Shown: positions 19,886-32,345, numbered from the stretch's first letter. The stretch is 64,000 bases of DNA from Cristatella mucedo (GCA_009760855.2 WPIO01000006.1:10037001-10101000), one strand, 5' to 3'. Notes: generated from the sequence alone by a model not told the origin. A program made the numbers and translations.

Positions 19886-21525
19886 CATAATAATAATAAT
19901 GCACTTTGCACTTGATAAAGCGCCCTCAGAGAACTCAACCTCTTTCTGGGCGCTTTACATTTGCTGCAAAGGGAAACGTGATAGAATGGTGATATCATGC
20001 TTGATAAACAACATGAATAACATGATTAGGGGTGATATGCACAGGGTCAGCATGCAAATGTGGTTAGTGGCAGCATGCACAGTGTCAGCACGCATAAGCA
20101 CATGAAGGACTAATCATAGGGACCTACTAAATGCTGTCCTAATGTGTGCTTTTTTAAGTTCTTTTTAAATGCGGTCAAGTCAGGGGATGTTGTGACGCAA
20201 GTGAGTTCCAGGCTTTGGGAGCATACGAACTAAATGCACGGTCTCCAAAGGATTTGAGTTTTGTATGGTGTAATGTGGCAACTGCCACGCTCACGACAGA
20301 CAAGCCTAGCTGCAGAGTTTTGCACTAGCTGCAATCGCCTGATCGCACATGCTGGTAGGCCAGTAAGCAGTGAGTTGCAGAAGTCGAGACTGGATGTCAC
20401 GAATGCATGGACTCACGAATGCATGGACTAACTTGGACGTGGTATCCTTATCTAAACAAGCCCGAATTTTAGAAATGTTATGAAGCTGAAAATAGGCAGA
20501 TTTGACTTTGGAGCTTACATGGTCGTCTAACGAGCGGTTGCTTTGGAAGATGACACCTAGATTTCGAGCTGATTCGACAGGAGATATGCTGGCAGAGCCA
20601 ATTTTGAGAGTCAGCCTTTCCAATTTGTGAATCACACTGGGTTTGCCCATGACTAGTAAGTTAGTTTTATCATCGTTTAGTTTTAGAAAATTTGCTGCCA
20701 TCCATGTGCGAATGTCATCAATACATGCAGCAAGTGAGTTGAGAGAATTTGAGGTGCTCGAAGGCTGGGAGGGATCAAAGCAAAGGTACAACTGAGTGTC
20801 ATCCGCATAGAAGTGAAAGCCTATGTTGTGCCTGGCAATCACATCAGCAAGAGGGAGAGTATAAACCGTGAAAAGAACCGGACCTAGCACGGAGCCCTGA
20901 GGTACTCCATATTTCAGAGGTACTTCGGATGTTCTTTGTCCATTCACGTCAATACTCTGCAGTCTCACTGAGATAAGACCTGAACCACTGCAGAGCTGTG
21001 CCAGTGGTGCCCAGGCGAGATGAGAAGCGCTCTAGAAGAACTTTGTGATCGATGGTATCAAAAGCTGCCGAAAGATCGAGCAAAACAAGCAGAGACACTC
21101 TACCCATGTCTGCATTCCTAAGTAGGTCGTTGTATACCCTAAGCAATGCAGACTCTGTGGAGTGATTAGCTCTAAAGCCAGACTGGAACTTACTAGCAAG
21201 GTGTGAGGTTTCGATGAATGAGTTCAGCTGGTCCGCCACGACCCGTTCCAGGGTCTTTGATAGGAATGGTAGAAGGGAGACTGGGCGGTAGTTGCTTAAG
21301 TTCACTTGGTCTAGTGTCGCTTTCTTGAGAAGTGGCCTGACTATAGCTTTGTTGAAAGGTGCTGGGACATGACCTGAGGCTAATGACATATTAATTATGT
21401 TGGTTATGCATGGCAGCAGCAGATCAATGGAAAGTAAGAGCAGGACAGTGGGAATAGGGTCCAGAGGACTTGTTGTCTTCTTTGATTGAGAAACGAACTT
21501 CGGTCTTGACAAGAGCCGCATGTAC
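19886..21525 (-). mobile_element. LINE family A (L2/CR1 clade), 5'-truncated
   Basis: This is the best LINE copy in the window. It runs on the minus strand from the middle of ORF2 to its hairpin and ATT tail at 19886-19960. The endonuclease domain and 5' end are absent. At 21525 the sequence changes to unrelated DNA. Confidence 0.85.
20306..21521 (-). pseudogene. LINE reverse transcriptase (L2/CR1 type), frameshifted
   Basis: The reverse transcriptase copies the LINE RNA into a nicked target site. The upstream segment (20949-21521) contains the fingers/palm region with [21 protein letters not shown] and LLDLSAAFDTIDH, the last carrying the first catalytic Asp. The downstream segment (20306-20968) has YGVPQGSVLGP and the catalytic FYADDTQLYL, then the thumb with LNDDKTNLLVMG. 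A frameshift near 20960 separates them, and the ends are truncated. The motif order and wording place it in the L2/CR1 clade of non-LTR retrotransposons. The endonuclease and C-terminus are missing or decayed. Confidence 0.9.
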
Positions 21526-22050
21526 GGATCCCCGAATGCTCATGCCACAATTGCATGCACGTGGGTGCCCGGGGCTTTTTAACCTGCGTTGGCTCTTTCT
21601 TAGAACAGATTGCTAGGTTTCAATAGCGTCAGCAGCCTGCTTGCTATGCTCGTTAAGGCTGCTATAGGTATATCGTGATCCACCTGTAGCCTGTGGCATA
21701 TTATTAAAATTCCGGACCCGAGCCAACTAGGTCTCTCGGATACTAAGGTGCAGCCAAGTAGCTATTCCAGTCTGTTATCTCAAGCCCATCGAGCTGCTGT
21801 ACTGTGGCGTCGATGCACCGAATAGCTTGAGGAGGTGCCCTCTTCGGTGGTCGTGCATGGGTTGGGGCCTGGTACTAGGCCTAGCACGACGGCAGGTGAG
21901 CAGGTAGGGGTAGCTCATAGCTGCCTGTTGCCAAATACAGTGACAAGTATGTAACCGGAAATTGTCAATGGTAGTTTCCCGGTTAGGGCTAAGGCCGGCG
22001 ACCTTCTGGACCAGGGAGCAGATGGGTGGTCCAGTGCTCTTCGATTATCG
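21526..22050. other. intergenic, nothing assigned
   Basis: There is no coding or repeat signal that I can support. Confidence 0.4.
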
Positions 22051-22900
22051 GGTCAGCTCCCCAATCGAACTCCCCTCATCCTCCTTTGCCAGGCTTGTCT
22101 GGGCAAGCCTCTGTCTCCTTTCGAAAGGTCGTCGGTGTTGAAGTTCGATAGCAAGAGAGTGCAATCGCCACCGGCCCACTTTCCTGTGGCATGACCGCAT
22201 GTGTCGTTTCGGCGCGAGTGAGTGCCTCTCTCGCTCGTTGCATAGCTCTTGCTCGTTTTGCAGACGGCGCGTTTCTGTTCGGACTGACTTGCCTGGCCAC
22301 GGTGGTTGGCATCGCTCGAACGCTGACGGTCGCTAAAGGCAGCGGCGATGCTCGGACTCCACAGGTTAGATGGCCTCGCTGTGCTTGCCGCCGCCACCGC
22401 CGTCGGCGCACCTTTCTTGTGCCTGCGAGCACGGCTTCGTTGGATTCTCTTGCGGCTGTTCGTGAGCGCGTTACGATCCGCCGGTCGCTCTCGAGCTGCG
22501 TCGAGTGTCGGTATCCGTTTTTCTTTTGGCCAGCACAGAGCGCTCGGCAGGCTGCTCATACACGTTAGCGTGTTTGCACGCTCGCGATTGCTGTTGAAGA
22601 CACTCTTCGCTCGCTCGAACGGAAAGCATGCCGTTGCTGCTGTCGAGTGCCCGCCCCACGCCAGTGACATTGCTTGGCCCGTTGGAGGCCTTGAAATTCC
22701 GCTGTTTAACCTAGTCTTATTCAGAGGGCGCCGAGATTTGGTTGTGCTCTTGGCCGGGAGATGTAATTTTGGGTCCTTGTAGTCGGTTACCAAATGCGTG
22801 CAAGACTCTGCCGGACTACTCGAGTTGGGGCGATCGAATGTAGTTAAGCAGAAAACATCAGAATCGCTGTGTGCCTTCACGAGGTCGACGGCGATGCTGC
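22050..22900. other. CpG-rich segment with long open frames on both strands
   Basis: This region is rich in GC and CpG and so has few stop codons. A 275-codon frame (22053-22880) is open on the minus strand, and 125- and 144-codon frames are open on the plus strand. None shows a domain, and the minus-strand one is basic and low in hydrophobics. It may be a CpG island or promoter or first exon (for example of the plus-strand TMEM242 gene), but there is no direct evidence for this. Confidence 0.3.
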
Positions 22901-24235
22901 TGGTCGGAAGGCCAGTTTTTTATGTGTTTGTGAGCACAAAAGCCTTAAAATGCTACGTCATATGCAGCCTGTTTGACTTTGCAGGAGGGTGGTAAGTTGT
23001 GTGAGGTCGCCAATAAAGTTGCATGCCGGGCTGCACTTACTGGTCAGATATGGATTTCTGCGAGTGTGCTTGTGCCTTCACTTCGTATTGCAAAATTTGC
23101 TTAACGATGCATAAATTGATGTACATCCCGGACACTAGCCAAAGCCAGCAAAATTTCCAAGATGATCGCTGTTCGTGTTTCGCTGATCGTGTGCGCCAGA
23201 GATGCCAGCACAATGCTGTGAGAAGTTTGCTGCTTGCAACGTGTAATTCTTCTATTTGTAGCTCATTGGTGGTGTGGCCGAATATCGGTACTGCCCTTAA
23301 ATAGGCCTGTGGGGGGAGTAGGGGTCTTACATCCTCAAATGAAGGTCCGTTGAGATCCATGAAGTCTCTGCTCTGTAGGCATTCAAAAATCAAACACCAG
23401 CTAGGAAAACGTATCGTGGCATAGGCACTAAAGGTTTAGTGAAGAGTGACAGTGTAGCCAGATTTCACTATGTTGCTCCATCCTGCTCAACTAGCTGTGT
23501 GTAGAAAACTACCTTGGTTCGTTGCTTGTGCTGGCATCTGTGATGTGACATGGCTTCCTGCCATTGTGAACCCAGACAACAGTAGCTTGTATTGCCCTGC
23601 ACTGCATCGTCTACTTTGCTTGATCGGGCCGCATGCATTTGTGTAAAACGTGCTGCATGTGTGCGTTGCCTTGCTTCACCTACCACACCAATTTCAGTCG
23701 AGGATAAAAATATCAAGCTGCACTGTACAAGCAGCACTGGGGGCCAGGCAGAGTGTTGTGTGTCGGTTGCTGGCAACAACCGATTAGCGATCACCTGACC
23801 TGTTCTGGGAGGAGCAGCCACTGCTACTGGGCAGTTTAGGCTGGCAGGTGGCACTTGTGATTCCCCACAATTTGCATCAATGGGCTGTCCTCGGCTGGCA
23901 AGGTCATATATGGCAAAGGGCCTGGGCCAAGCTTTACGACAGACATTGTCGGTCAGCCAGACTTACCTGCTTATTTTTCCACTGACAATGCCTTGCCTCG
24001 GCCTCAGAGCTGTGTCGTTTTTCATTCAATTGCCTATTAAGATGCAGCCTTTAGGGCTCCACCGGAGCATCACCTTCGATCAGCCGTTGACATTCGTGCT
24101 GCCCCCCCCCCCAGATCTGCCCACCTGTAGCTGGGAAAGGATTCGCCGGGGCAAGTTGCGTTGGCCTGCAGTGCAGCTGAGAGACCGACGGCATTTTTCC
24201 GACATTTCGGTAGACTTTCACACCCTTATAACTTT
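22901..24235. other. intergenic, nothing assigned
   Basis: Short open frames at 23037-23393 (-) and 23468-23854 (-) have no recognisable domain or supported splice context. I see no repeat family. Confidence 0.4.
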
Positions 24236-24237
24236 GG

Positions 24238-24240
<3 letters not shown>

Positions 24241-24299
<59 letters not shown>
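24241..24299 (+). repeat. (CT)n microsatellite
   Basis: About 29 CT units, uninterrupted. The Ser-Leu and Arg-Glu repeat ORFs across it are artefacts. Confidence 0.97.
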
Positions 24300-24301
<2 letters not shown>

Positions 24302-24519
24302 GATCCTCGGTGTCAAGCGTGGTCTCTCACTCTGAAATCGCAGCGCTCTGTGCGTGCTTGCTCCTGTTCGCTCAGATTCCGCTGCTCCTATGCTTTTTGT
24401 TAGTCGATAACCCAAACTTCAGTTAAGCCGCGCCACAGCGCTTCCAGACGCAGCCCTGTGCAGCCGCACCTATGCCGTCCAGCTGCGCCCGGCGCTGCGG
24501 CGGCTAGGGGGATTACCAG

Positions 24520-24708
24520 GTGAGCCGGGATGGCACACTAGGTAAAGCGGTTGCTTTCACGACCTCGGTCCCGAGGTCGTGGGTTCGATTCCTGCGGTGG
24601 GCGATTCTGTATCGCCACTGCAAGCGGTGGTGATAATCGTAAAGGCTCTTCTGTCGCTATACAAGAAGAGGCTGTTTAATCAGCTAGGATTTATTTATTT
24701 ATTTATTA
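24520..24708 (+). mobile_element. SINE family 1
   Basis: The tRNA-like head is GGCACACTAGGTAAAGCGG and the B box is GTGGGTTCGATTCCT. The body is GCCACTGCAAGCGGTGGTGA and the hairpin is GGCTCTTCT...AGAAGAGGCTG, followed by a tail of TTTA repeats to 24708. It is nearly full length. Confidence 0.8.
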
Positions 24709-24825
24709 CCTCGGCCATGGCGAGCCAGCCCGGGGCTGACAGACGCTGTGCCCCCAGTCCCTCTCGAATTAACCCTAAACCTGGCGCTCGTCCTCAGCAT
24801 GTCGCCACACCTTCTTTACACCCAG

Positions 24826-24963
24826 GCAATGGCTGAAGAGGCACGCCTGCTGCACGAGGGCCAGTCCCTTGCTCTGCGAGCCCTCGGCCGCGGCACGGCC
24901 TACGCTGTGTGCGGCGTAGGCCTGTTCAGCTTCGCACTCTGGAAGGCCGTGGGTGCAAAGGAC
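24826..24963 (+). CDS. TMEM242: TMEM242, internal exon
   Basis: TMEM242 is a small two-helix mitochondrial inner-membrane protein reported to help assemble ATP synthase and respiratory complexes. The exon lies between a pyrimidine-rich acceptor (CTTTACACCCAG at 24814-24825) and a consensus donor GAC|GTAAGT. It codes 46 residues. The block GQSLALRALGRGTAYAV, continuing CGVGLFSFALWKAVG, matches the vertebrate SLALRALGWGSLYAWCGVG..SFAVWKALG region almost residue for residue and forms the second membrane helix. The upstream exon coding the first helix was not found in the window. The next coding exon is at 29605. The gene is on the plus strand with a roughly 4.6-kb intron. Confidence 0.9.
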
Positions 24964-24983
24964 GTAAGTAGCGCTCTCTAGCG

Positions 24984-27900
24984 CATCGCGGCGCAGCAGC
25001 GCGCTTTGACCGGCCACGAGCATGCGCTGAAAAGTCCCGTGCGCATGCGAGCAGCAGCCGCTGCCTGAACAGCAGTGGCTGCTGCTCGGGCAACTTGCCC
25101 GCCGGCGGCGGTGGCAGTGTGCTGCGGTGTCGGCGTTGTTTTTTTTTTTTTTTTTTGTTTTTTATTTTTTGCCGAAGCCCACCAAACGACTGGTCGAGTC
25201 CGCCATGGGCCCAACTTCTAAAGGCAGCTCGGCATTATGCACACACATTCGTTTTCAAACCTTTGTAGTCCGGTGGGAGCACCCGGCAATGATTGGCTTT
25301 GGCAGACCACCCTTTTTTTAGGTGGTCGTAAAATTGGTTAGTCCCTGACAGTAGAACATGCATCTCGGAATTAGATGTGGTGTTGTAGCATTTTGTTTCC
25401 GGGATGGGCTTGTTTTAATTAGATTTTTTCACTGCATATTATTTCTTTCTATCCGCCAAAGTGCCACATATAGCCCGGCAGGCCATAAAAAATAGTGCTA
25501 TAACCATGCTGCTGTTTTTTTTATAATGTTTGTAGTTACTGAGCTCCGTTGCTCGTGCTGGAATTCAAATTTATGCTCAGAGCGGCCACTTTATAGCACT
25601 GGTCTAAACAGCTTCTACATTAGCCTCTGCTTTTGCCAAAGATCGACAGAAACTCATTACATCGCTACAATGGCCCTTAAGTGTATCGCATCAAAGCAAA
25701 CAGCCTACTTCTGTCAGCATCGAGTTTGACGTCATTAGTTCGCAACTAGGTTATTCTTGGCGTTGCTTTGTATTCCCTCCATTCGCTCTCCATTCTTTGC
25801 CTAACCAATGAGGCTCTTTCCATCCAGTTTGTGGTGCTACTCCGCTGGTGTGTCATTTGATTGCAGCACTTTCTTTATGGATATTTTTTGAATCATCAAG
25901 ATGTTGTAAAGTAGTTTTATTAATAATGATGATATTAAGCAGTTTATTATATAGCATTTCTGGAGAAACTAATTTTTATCGAGGTGCTTTATAACTGGCT
26001 GCAAAAGAACATAGCTTGATGGTTGACCAAGTTGATCACAGAAGAGGTGAGGGGTGGGAGTCTACACTTGATTCTGTATAGCAGGCCCCTATTTATTTTC
26101 AGAAAAATTGCACAAGCTCACCTGTTAATCGTTACATATTGATCAGCCATTTGGCATTATATCTTCCTAGTTGACACAGTCATGACAGCATTTCATAGTC
26201 CTCCCTAGGTACGTATTCTCAAGCGTGGTTGTGATGGTATTCTACGTGATGGTATTCCACGTGATGGTATTCTCGAGCGCTGGTTGTGCTCGAGCCCTCA
26301 TCAGCGACACTGGCACATGCTGGTGACTGTTTAATCTAGTGCATGGTGCAATGTATTCTAATCATGCAAATTTAACCAAATTTCAACTTGCATTATAACG
26401 AGCATGTGTTCCAACCAAATGTAAACTTCTTGGTACTCTGTATAGCACTATTCAAGAGTTGTACTAATGAGGTTATGCTCCACCCATTTCACTCACTCCT
26501 GCAGGAAGGAATTGCGCTCTTGCAAACTGTTCCGACTAAGTGTGGAGCCCTTGTGTGGGTAGGCGAAATGGGAACTGGCCGTAGTGTGGTCTCTGTGATC
26601 CCTATCTCCTTCATTCTGTAGATGCTGAGTGGGATTTAACTCAGCTGACTGACCAGGCTAGTCAAAGGTTGCACTAAGTTCTAATCCAAATTCGACTGTG
26701 CTGTCTCCTTTTCCTCAAGCTGGCGTTTGATTGTGCTCTTGTCTGCAACTTGCCTGGTGCAAGTATCTAATTTGGCATGAGCTCTTGCAAGGGTGAATCG
26801 GTATTTTAAGGTTTGAACTTGTGTAAGCCTCTCTTCCTGCTGGTTGTCGTGACCTGTATGCGGCCCCATCTTTAATGCCGGTCCAGAGCATCTTTTTGTC
26901 TTTGCACCTTATAAAAAATCGAACTACTCACAGTTTGTTCTCAATGTTGCTGGGCTTGATTTTGGTGTTACGACCACTAGTTTCCTTTCGAAAAGTCCCT
27001 GTACACAGTGGTTGGCTGTGCTCAGGCTTCTATAGTGAGTAAGAAGTGGTGTTCTGTAGTGCATGTGCTACTATGCGCACTGATGCACTGCTAAGCAGCA
27101 AAGGTCATTGGTTCAAGAAAACTCAAATGTAAATTCTTAAGGTTATTTTATGAATTTAGCAGTGAAAGCGCTTTTGCATGCAGTCTCTTTATTCTCTTGT
27201 TATTTTGGTCATTTGCAAAAAAAGAGCTGCATGCATGCCATTTCTTCTCGCATATTCGTAGCCTGATTTGGCATCAGTAGCAAAGGCCACAATCCTTTAT
27301 GCCTCCTCGTAAAGAGGGGTTCGAAACTACTTAGGTGCTAGCTCGACAGCAGGTGCAAAGTTTAAGGCAAAGCACGTGCTCGTGTGCTTGATGCAGTGTT
27401 CATACATGTACCTTTAAAGGTCTAGCTGTTCCCATTAAGGTCCTAGCTCATTTTTAGCCGGCATGAAATCCTGCAATCTCCATGCTGAAAGTGAGAATTA
27501 AGTTAGCCTGATCGTTATGTGGAACTTGGTTGAGTATCCGATCTATTTGACGAATGTAGGGTCGTGTTTTGTCGCAATGGAAGTTTGCTGCTCGAGACAT
27601 CGTGTCAAGACTCGTGCAGATATGCATTTTGGTAAACTGAGGGAGGTCAAGACCCGAAAGCCAAAAAGACTGCAAATGCAGGCCTAGGGAAAGCCTTATC
27701 TTATCTCACGAAATTTTCATCAGAAATTGCTGTCCGAGATTGAGCGTCTCGTCCAGATTTTCGCTCTTAGCTCCACGCATAATGGGAGGGCTTCATTCAA
27801 CCAATGCTGCAATCTTTGAAGATGTCTCAGCAAACGATGATCGCTAGCTGATGGGATGGATAGCTAGACAGAACTCCGTTCACAGCTGTATGAGCCACTA

Positions 27901-28065
27901 TACCCTGCTACCCGAATGAGCAGCATGATCTGATATGAGCTGCTTCGATGCAAGGTACCGGTGCTGTCGTACCTTCCGTGTTCTCTAGTGATCGATTTGC
28001 AACCAAAAAGAAGTGCAAAATAGCTGTTTCGTCGTGACGTTCGAATACCAGCAGAACCGCGAGGT
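24984..28065 (+). other. TMEM242: TMEM242 intron
   Basis: Non-coding. It contains a poly(T) run at 25139-25160 and a threefold short tandem repeat of GTGATGGTATTC at about 26233-26275. The rest is unremarkable. Confidence 0.6.
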
Positions 28066-28069
28066 CTTT

Positions 28070-28165
28070 GGGTTTTAGCCCTTCGGTATATGTAAAGCGT
28101 GTGGATAGAGATAAAGTTCTCTTGTGGTGCTATATAAATGAACTATACATTTATTTATTTTTTTA
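28070..28165 (+). mobile_element. SINE family 2, 3' part
   Basis: ATATGTAAAGCGTGTGGATAGAG...GTGCTATATAAATGAA is the 3' hairpin shared with the other family 2 copies. The tRNA-like head is barely recognisable. Confidence 0.55.
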
Positions 28166-28229
28166 GACTTGTCTCTCTATACGAGGATCGACTGGTCTCA
28201 TTGAGGTCCAGACTGCATTGCTTGGCTTT

Positions 28230-28735
28230 TTCGGGGTTATATAGCCCCATAAAGTTCTTACGTTCACCCGCAAAGCCCACCACAGCTTGGCTCCTTCGTA
28301 CCTAGCTGAAACTGCTGCACCAGTTTCAGCCTCTTCGAGCCCTCAGGTCCTGTATGGACAATAAATTAGCTGTTCCATTCCTCCACTTAAAGACCATTGG
28401 CCACAGAAGCTTTAGCCCTGCATGTCCTAGACTGTGGAACTAGCTTTCACAATTCTTAAGCAACGACAACTACTCTTCTGCTGCCGACTATGGCTCATCC
28501 TTTTCAGCGGTCCTGAGCTGCTACTTCCATGCTACTCACTACCTCAACTGCTTTCCTGACTCTGCTATGCTTCCAACTTTTTCTTTGCTGCGTGAGACGG
28601 AAGTCTGTTGGCTACCGAACGTGTACCGAAAGCCGCTTAGGCTGTGAGTGGGCTATATAAAACTCTCCTGTGTAACACCCACATAGTCTTTATGGCTTTG
28701 TGGAGTTGCAGACAGAGATACGTTACATTACGTTA
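28230..28735 (+). mobile_element. LINE family B 3' end
   Basis: This corresponds to the C-terminal coding and 3' end of a second LINE family. It shares GACAATAAATTAGCTGT..CCATTCCTCC and the terminal GAGATAC.TTACATTACGTTA with the copies at 46.4 and 44.8-45.2 kb. It lies in the TMEM242 intron and has several stops. Confidence 0.7.
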
Positions 28736-28955
28736 AAGAAAGCCCTGCTTTTGAATGGCTGGTGATCGGTCACGCGGCTTTCGGGTGCCATCTATGCATG
28801 TCACACAGCCCATTTCTGAATCGTTGTGTCCTCCACCGTGGAAAATCTTAGAGATCGCTAGATAGTGTATGCATGTGACATGGCTTTCTGGCCATAATTC
28901 TTGGCCGACAGGTGACTATTCACTGGTTCCTTTTTAGGTATAGTTGGGGGCTGCG

Positions 28956-28977
28956 CACACACACACACACACACACA
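28956..28977 (+). repeat. (CA)n microsatellite
   Basis: About 11 CA units. Confidence 0.9.
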
Positions 28978-29604
28978 TGCACATTTCCAGTGTCGTCTAC
29001 TGGCGATGCACCAACCCACGAACCTAGCTGGCAATTAGCCACTGGTGTGCTCGGTCTCGCTCACTTCTTTATGTGCTTGTGAGAATCCTCATCATCGGCC
29101 GTGATTGGTGTGGCTGTACAGCCTCGTGTGAGTTCAAGAAAGAAGTGTGTTCAATCATTGCAGCCTCGGGGGGGGGGGGGTCGGCCCCCCACCCGCAATA
29201 CAGCTAGCATCAGTGGGTGGGGCAGGCGGTCACAGGAATGAGCATTAATCTACAGTCACATGCGATCTATTGTGCTGGACTGTTGTCTTGCTGACTGGAC
29301 TTACTTTCCTTCAGCTGCCCACATTCAGGCTCTGTATTTTCTTACGGCCTCCCGCGGTCCCACTCTGTTGGCAGAGCCAATACAAAGTCAGGGTGACTGC
29401 CAATGACCCGTGCAGTGTGTGTGTGTGTGTGCGCGTGCGCGCGAGTGCGTACGCTCGTGCGTGCCAATAATTTATTTTCGTTAGCCAATCGGTGTCCTTC
29501 GCCGTGTGCAAATGCTGTGTTTCAACTGCTGCCGAGTGCCTCGTTCGAGCCTCAGCGCTGTTCCCTTCCCCGGCTCTTATGGGCGATCGGCCGCTAGTTT
29601 GCAG

Positions 29605-29813
29605 AATTCCGACTCAAGCTCGGCCGAGTGTTGCCCAAGATCTCGAGCAAACATGCCGAGGGCAGAAGTGACTTCAAAACCGTGAAAGATCTGTGGGAGT
29701 ACATACTGGCCGAAGATGAGAGAAAGCACGCTGCCACCTCCGCAAGGAAGGCCGGCAGTAGCAGCGGCAGAGCAGCTCGTTCGGGCGGCGATGACACCAC
29801 CAAGAGCACGTGA
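29605..29813 (+). CDS. TMEM242: TMEM242, terminal coding exon
   Basis: The exon begins after CTAGTTTGCAG and ends in TGA at 29811-29813. The first residues (FRLKLGRVLPKISSKH) match the vertebrate DFRSKMQSIFPTIPKNS start of the last exon. The remainder (WEYILAEDERKHAA...) is a longer and more polar tail than in human TMEM242. With the obvious donor at 24963/24964 (phase 0) the frame does not join, because this exon needs one base from its predecessor. Use of the weaker GTAGCG donor four bases further on, or a small unseen exon, would solve this. The identification rests on the residue match and gene order. Confidence 0.8.
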
Positions 29814-30340
29814 TGCTTCGCATCCTAAGCCAGCACTCAGGCTTTGCAGCCCTGGCCTCGCGGCCGCCATTGCAGTGAACAGTCTTCACCTGACTACTAG
29901 CTGAGCAGCCGCGAGACACAGCAGCAGTGCAAATGAACGACAAGTCGAGCGCTGTCGTCTGCCGAATGACAGCGGCGATGCAACACTGGCTGGCTTTCAC
30001 CCGCCAATTCGAGCTGGCATGCAGACGTCACCGTGAGACGCCACCGTCCTGCCGCGGTGGTGAGTGGGCGACAGGAACAGCTGTGCTGCTTGGCCACGAA
30101 GACCAGCGCCGCCCCACTGGTGGCAGCTGGTGTGGGTTTTGCAGGATTTCACTTGCAACTAACGAAAAGCAACGTGCAGCTAGCAGCAGCCGAGAAGCGG
30201 CCTGCTTCTGTCACGATGTCCGAAGGGCTCAGCTTGTGTCGACAGAAAGCGACCAGGCGGCGAGCGCTCATTGTCGGTGTGATGTGTTTGCAAGCAAGCG
30301 AGAGCGATTGAAATAAAACGTGTGTGATTGTCTGTGCGTT
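29814..30340 (+). other. TMEM242: TMEM242 3' untranslated region
   Basis: GC-rich sequence from the stop to the AATAAA signal at 30312, followed by a GT-rich downstream element. Confidence 0.6.
30312..30317 (+). terminator. poly(A) signal AATAAA
   Basis: AATAAA about 500 bp after the TMEM242 stop, followed within 15 bases by TGTGTGATTGTCTGTG, a typical GT-rich cleavage element. Confidence 0.7.
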
Positions 30341-32110
30341 TTAATATTTACAAAACTATACAGCACTCTCGTGAGATTCTCGTCACAGAGCTAACTTCAT
30401 ACAGAGTTGGACTTGCTTGGCACCGATAAGCGGCATGCATTGTTCAACCGAGGGCGAGGGGAGGTGGCAGCTGGCTCGCGCCAAAGCACGTTTCCAATTT
30501 CGTCTCCAGCTTGGGGCTGCTCCCACAGGCGTCTGCGTCTTTCGGCTACCGCTGCGTGTGCTCGAAACCGCAAGCGTCTAGTGCACGGCTGGTTAGTTCA
30601 CAGCACGACCAATAACACAATCCGAATAGAAGGCGCGGGCACCGAGCGGTTCGGCGCCGGTCGCAGAGAGCACGCAAGAGAGAGAGAGAGGAGAGAGAGA
30701 TAGGCCCACAAGGACGAGTGGTCTACTCTGAATCTCGAGGGGCGGGCATGGTGCCACCTCAGACGGGTCTGCTTTGGAAGCGCACTGGACGTCTGGCTAA
30801 TCGTAGCTCCATCCTATGGCTCGGAGCGAGTGCCTAGCGTAGCGCAGGCACGCCGCCTGGATCGTGCAGCAGGCTGCCACGACGCATGCACCGGGGCAGA
30901 AGCACCGGAGGGCATGGCATAGCTTGTGTGAGTATCTTGGCAGATGACTGGCTGAAGGATAGTTGCTTGCCTTGGCTGCTATTCAACCAGGAGCTCGTTC
31001 ATAGAAGCACGCACGTTGGCGACTGAAATGAGAGAAAAAAAGATGTGGATTTACTAGCGAGTACAACTAGCAAGGTACTTGTGAAATGCCGAGACCGCAC
31101 CGTCCTCATCATCAGTACATAGTCGCTGAGGAGCAGGTCGCCATTTTTGGCTCAGCTGGTGGTCTGCTTCAAGAGTACGCGACCCACTTACCAATGGCCA
31201 ATCTTGCTCGGAACTCAGAACAATCTGTCGGAGTTAGACAGCAATGGAGTAGCCGACCGCTCAAGTGGCAGATACAAATCTATTATTATCAGTATTTTTA
31301 TTATTACTATTGTTATTATGCATGCAATCCCATTCAGGTTTTATATCCCAATGCCAGCCAGGCTGTTCATAGCTTAGAAATTCACTGTGGCAGCACCACG
31401 TGTTCGGGCGCTTCGTCTATGTTCTTATCGTGGGCCAGCCTTGGCCTTACAACGAAAGGCATATTTATAATGCGCAATTGTAAACAGCAGATCCGAAGTC
31501 GAGTCGTAGGATCGTAGCCTGCCCAGACGGCGATCTGCCTTCCTCTTCCAATGACCTGGGTTCGTCCGTTTGCCTGGATGGTCTCGTGCACTATGGAGTA
31601 GATGTAATGGGACAGCCTTTTAGGTGGACCCTCGGTGGACTTTCTGCCTCTGTGCTGCCGGTCCGACAGGCAGCAGCAGCACCGGTGCTGCTGCTTGTTC
31701 GTCTGTCACTACCCAAGGCCGAGTGGACCAAGTGGGCCTGCGGCTTCTGCTGTAATTAGCGAAGATGAAGAAGCCCGACACTAATGCACGTGCCTCACGT
31801 GTGGGCAATAGTTAAACCATTGAAGCAGCACAGCATCGGGCCACTGATGCAGATTATATTTCGTGTCGTTTGCTGCGATTGATTGGCCTTCCATATATGT
31901 GCCCGTTGAGTGGAATAAAGGAGAGTCTCGTTTACCGAGCACGTGTGCCAGCTCAGTCTCTGTGAGACTCCCACTAGACCAGCTGCTGCTGGAGAAACGT
32001 CACACAACAGGGCCTTACGCAGGAGCGCTGTCTATAGCAGAAGCGAAGCCTAGGCAGCTTTCGATGTGCACGTGGTGTAGTCACCGGACTTCATCTCAGG
32101 CAACGGTGAA
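30341..32110. other. intergenic, nothing assigned
   Basis: Contains a GA-rich patch at 30678-30700 and an ATT-rich patch at 31281-31320. No exon or repeat family was recognised. Confidence 0.4.
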
Positions 32111-32114
32111 AAGG

Positions 32115-32345
32115 TGAGAAGCATGCATACATAGCTGAGTCAGAAGATAGTAAGTAGCATAGCCATAGCAGCACAGAACGCCTGGACACTATTGTCGTCG
32201 ACAGTAGGAGATCCGTTTGGATATCAGGTGCTCAAGAAATATGCAAGTCACTTCCAGAGTCTAGGACCGAAGACCAAAAGCTTCTTAGGCAACACTCCTC
32301 AAATGAAGATATGGACAGCTAATTTACCGGCCTCGGATGACCTGA
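32115..32345 (-). mobile_element. LINE family B fragment
   Basis: The minus-strand sequence parallels 44.97-45.18 kb (shared ATAGCTGAGTCAG, CCAGAGTCTAGGACC, GACAGCTAATTTA). It is strongly diverged. Confidence 0.55.

Noticed and set aside
22191-22782. Plus-strand ORFs in the CpG-rich block as TMEM242 upstream exons
   Set aside because: No match to the first membrane helix or N-terminus of TMEM242.
24161-24415. ORFs rich in Ser-Leu or Arg-Glu across the CT microsatellite
   Set aside because: Dinucleotide repeats are open in several frames. There is no coding evidence.
29577-30000. Minus-strand ORFs over the TMEM242 terminal exon
   Set aside because: GC-rich shadows of the plus-strand exon and 3' UTR, without a domain.
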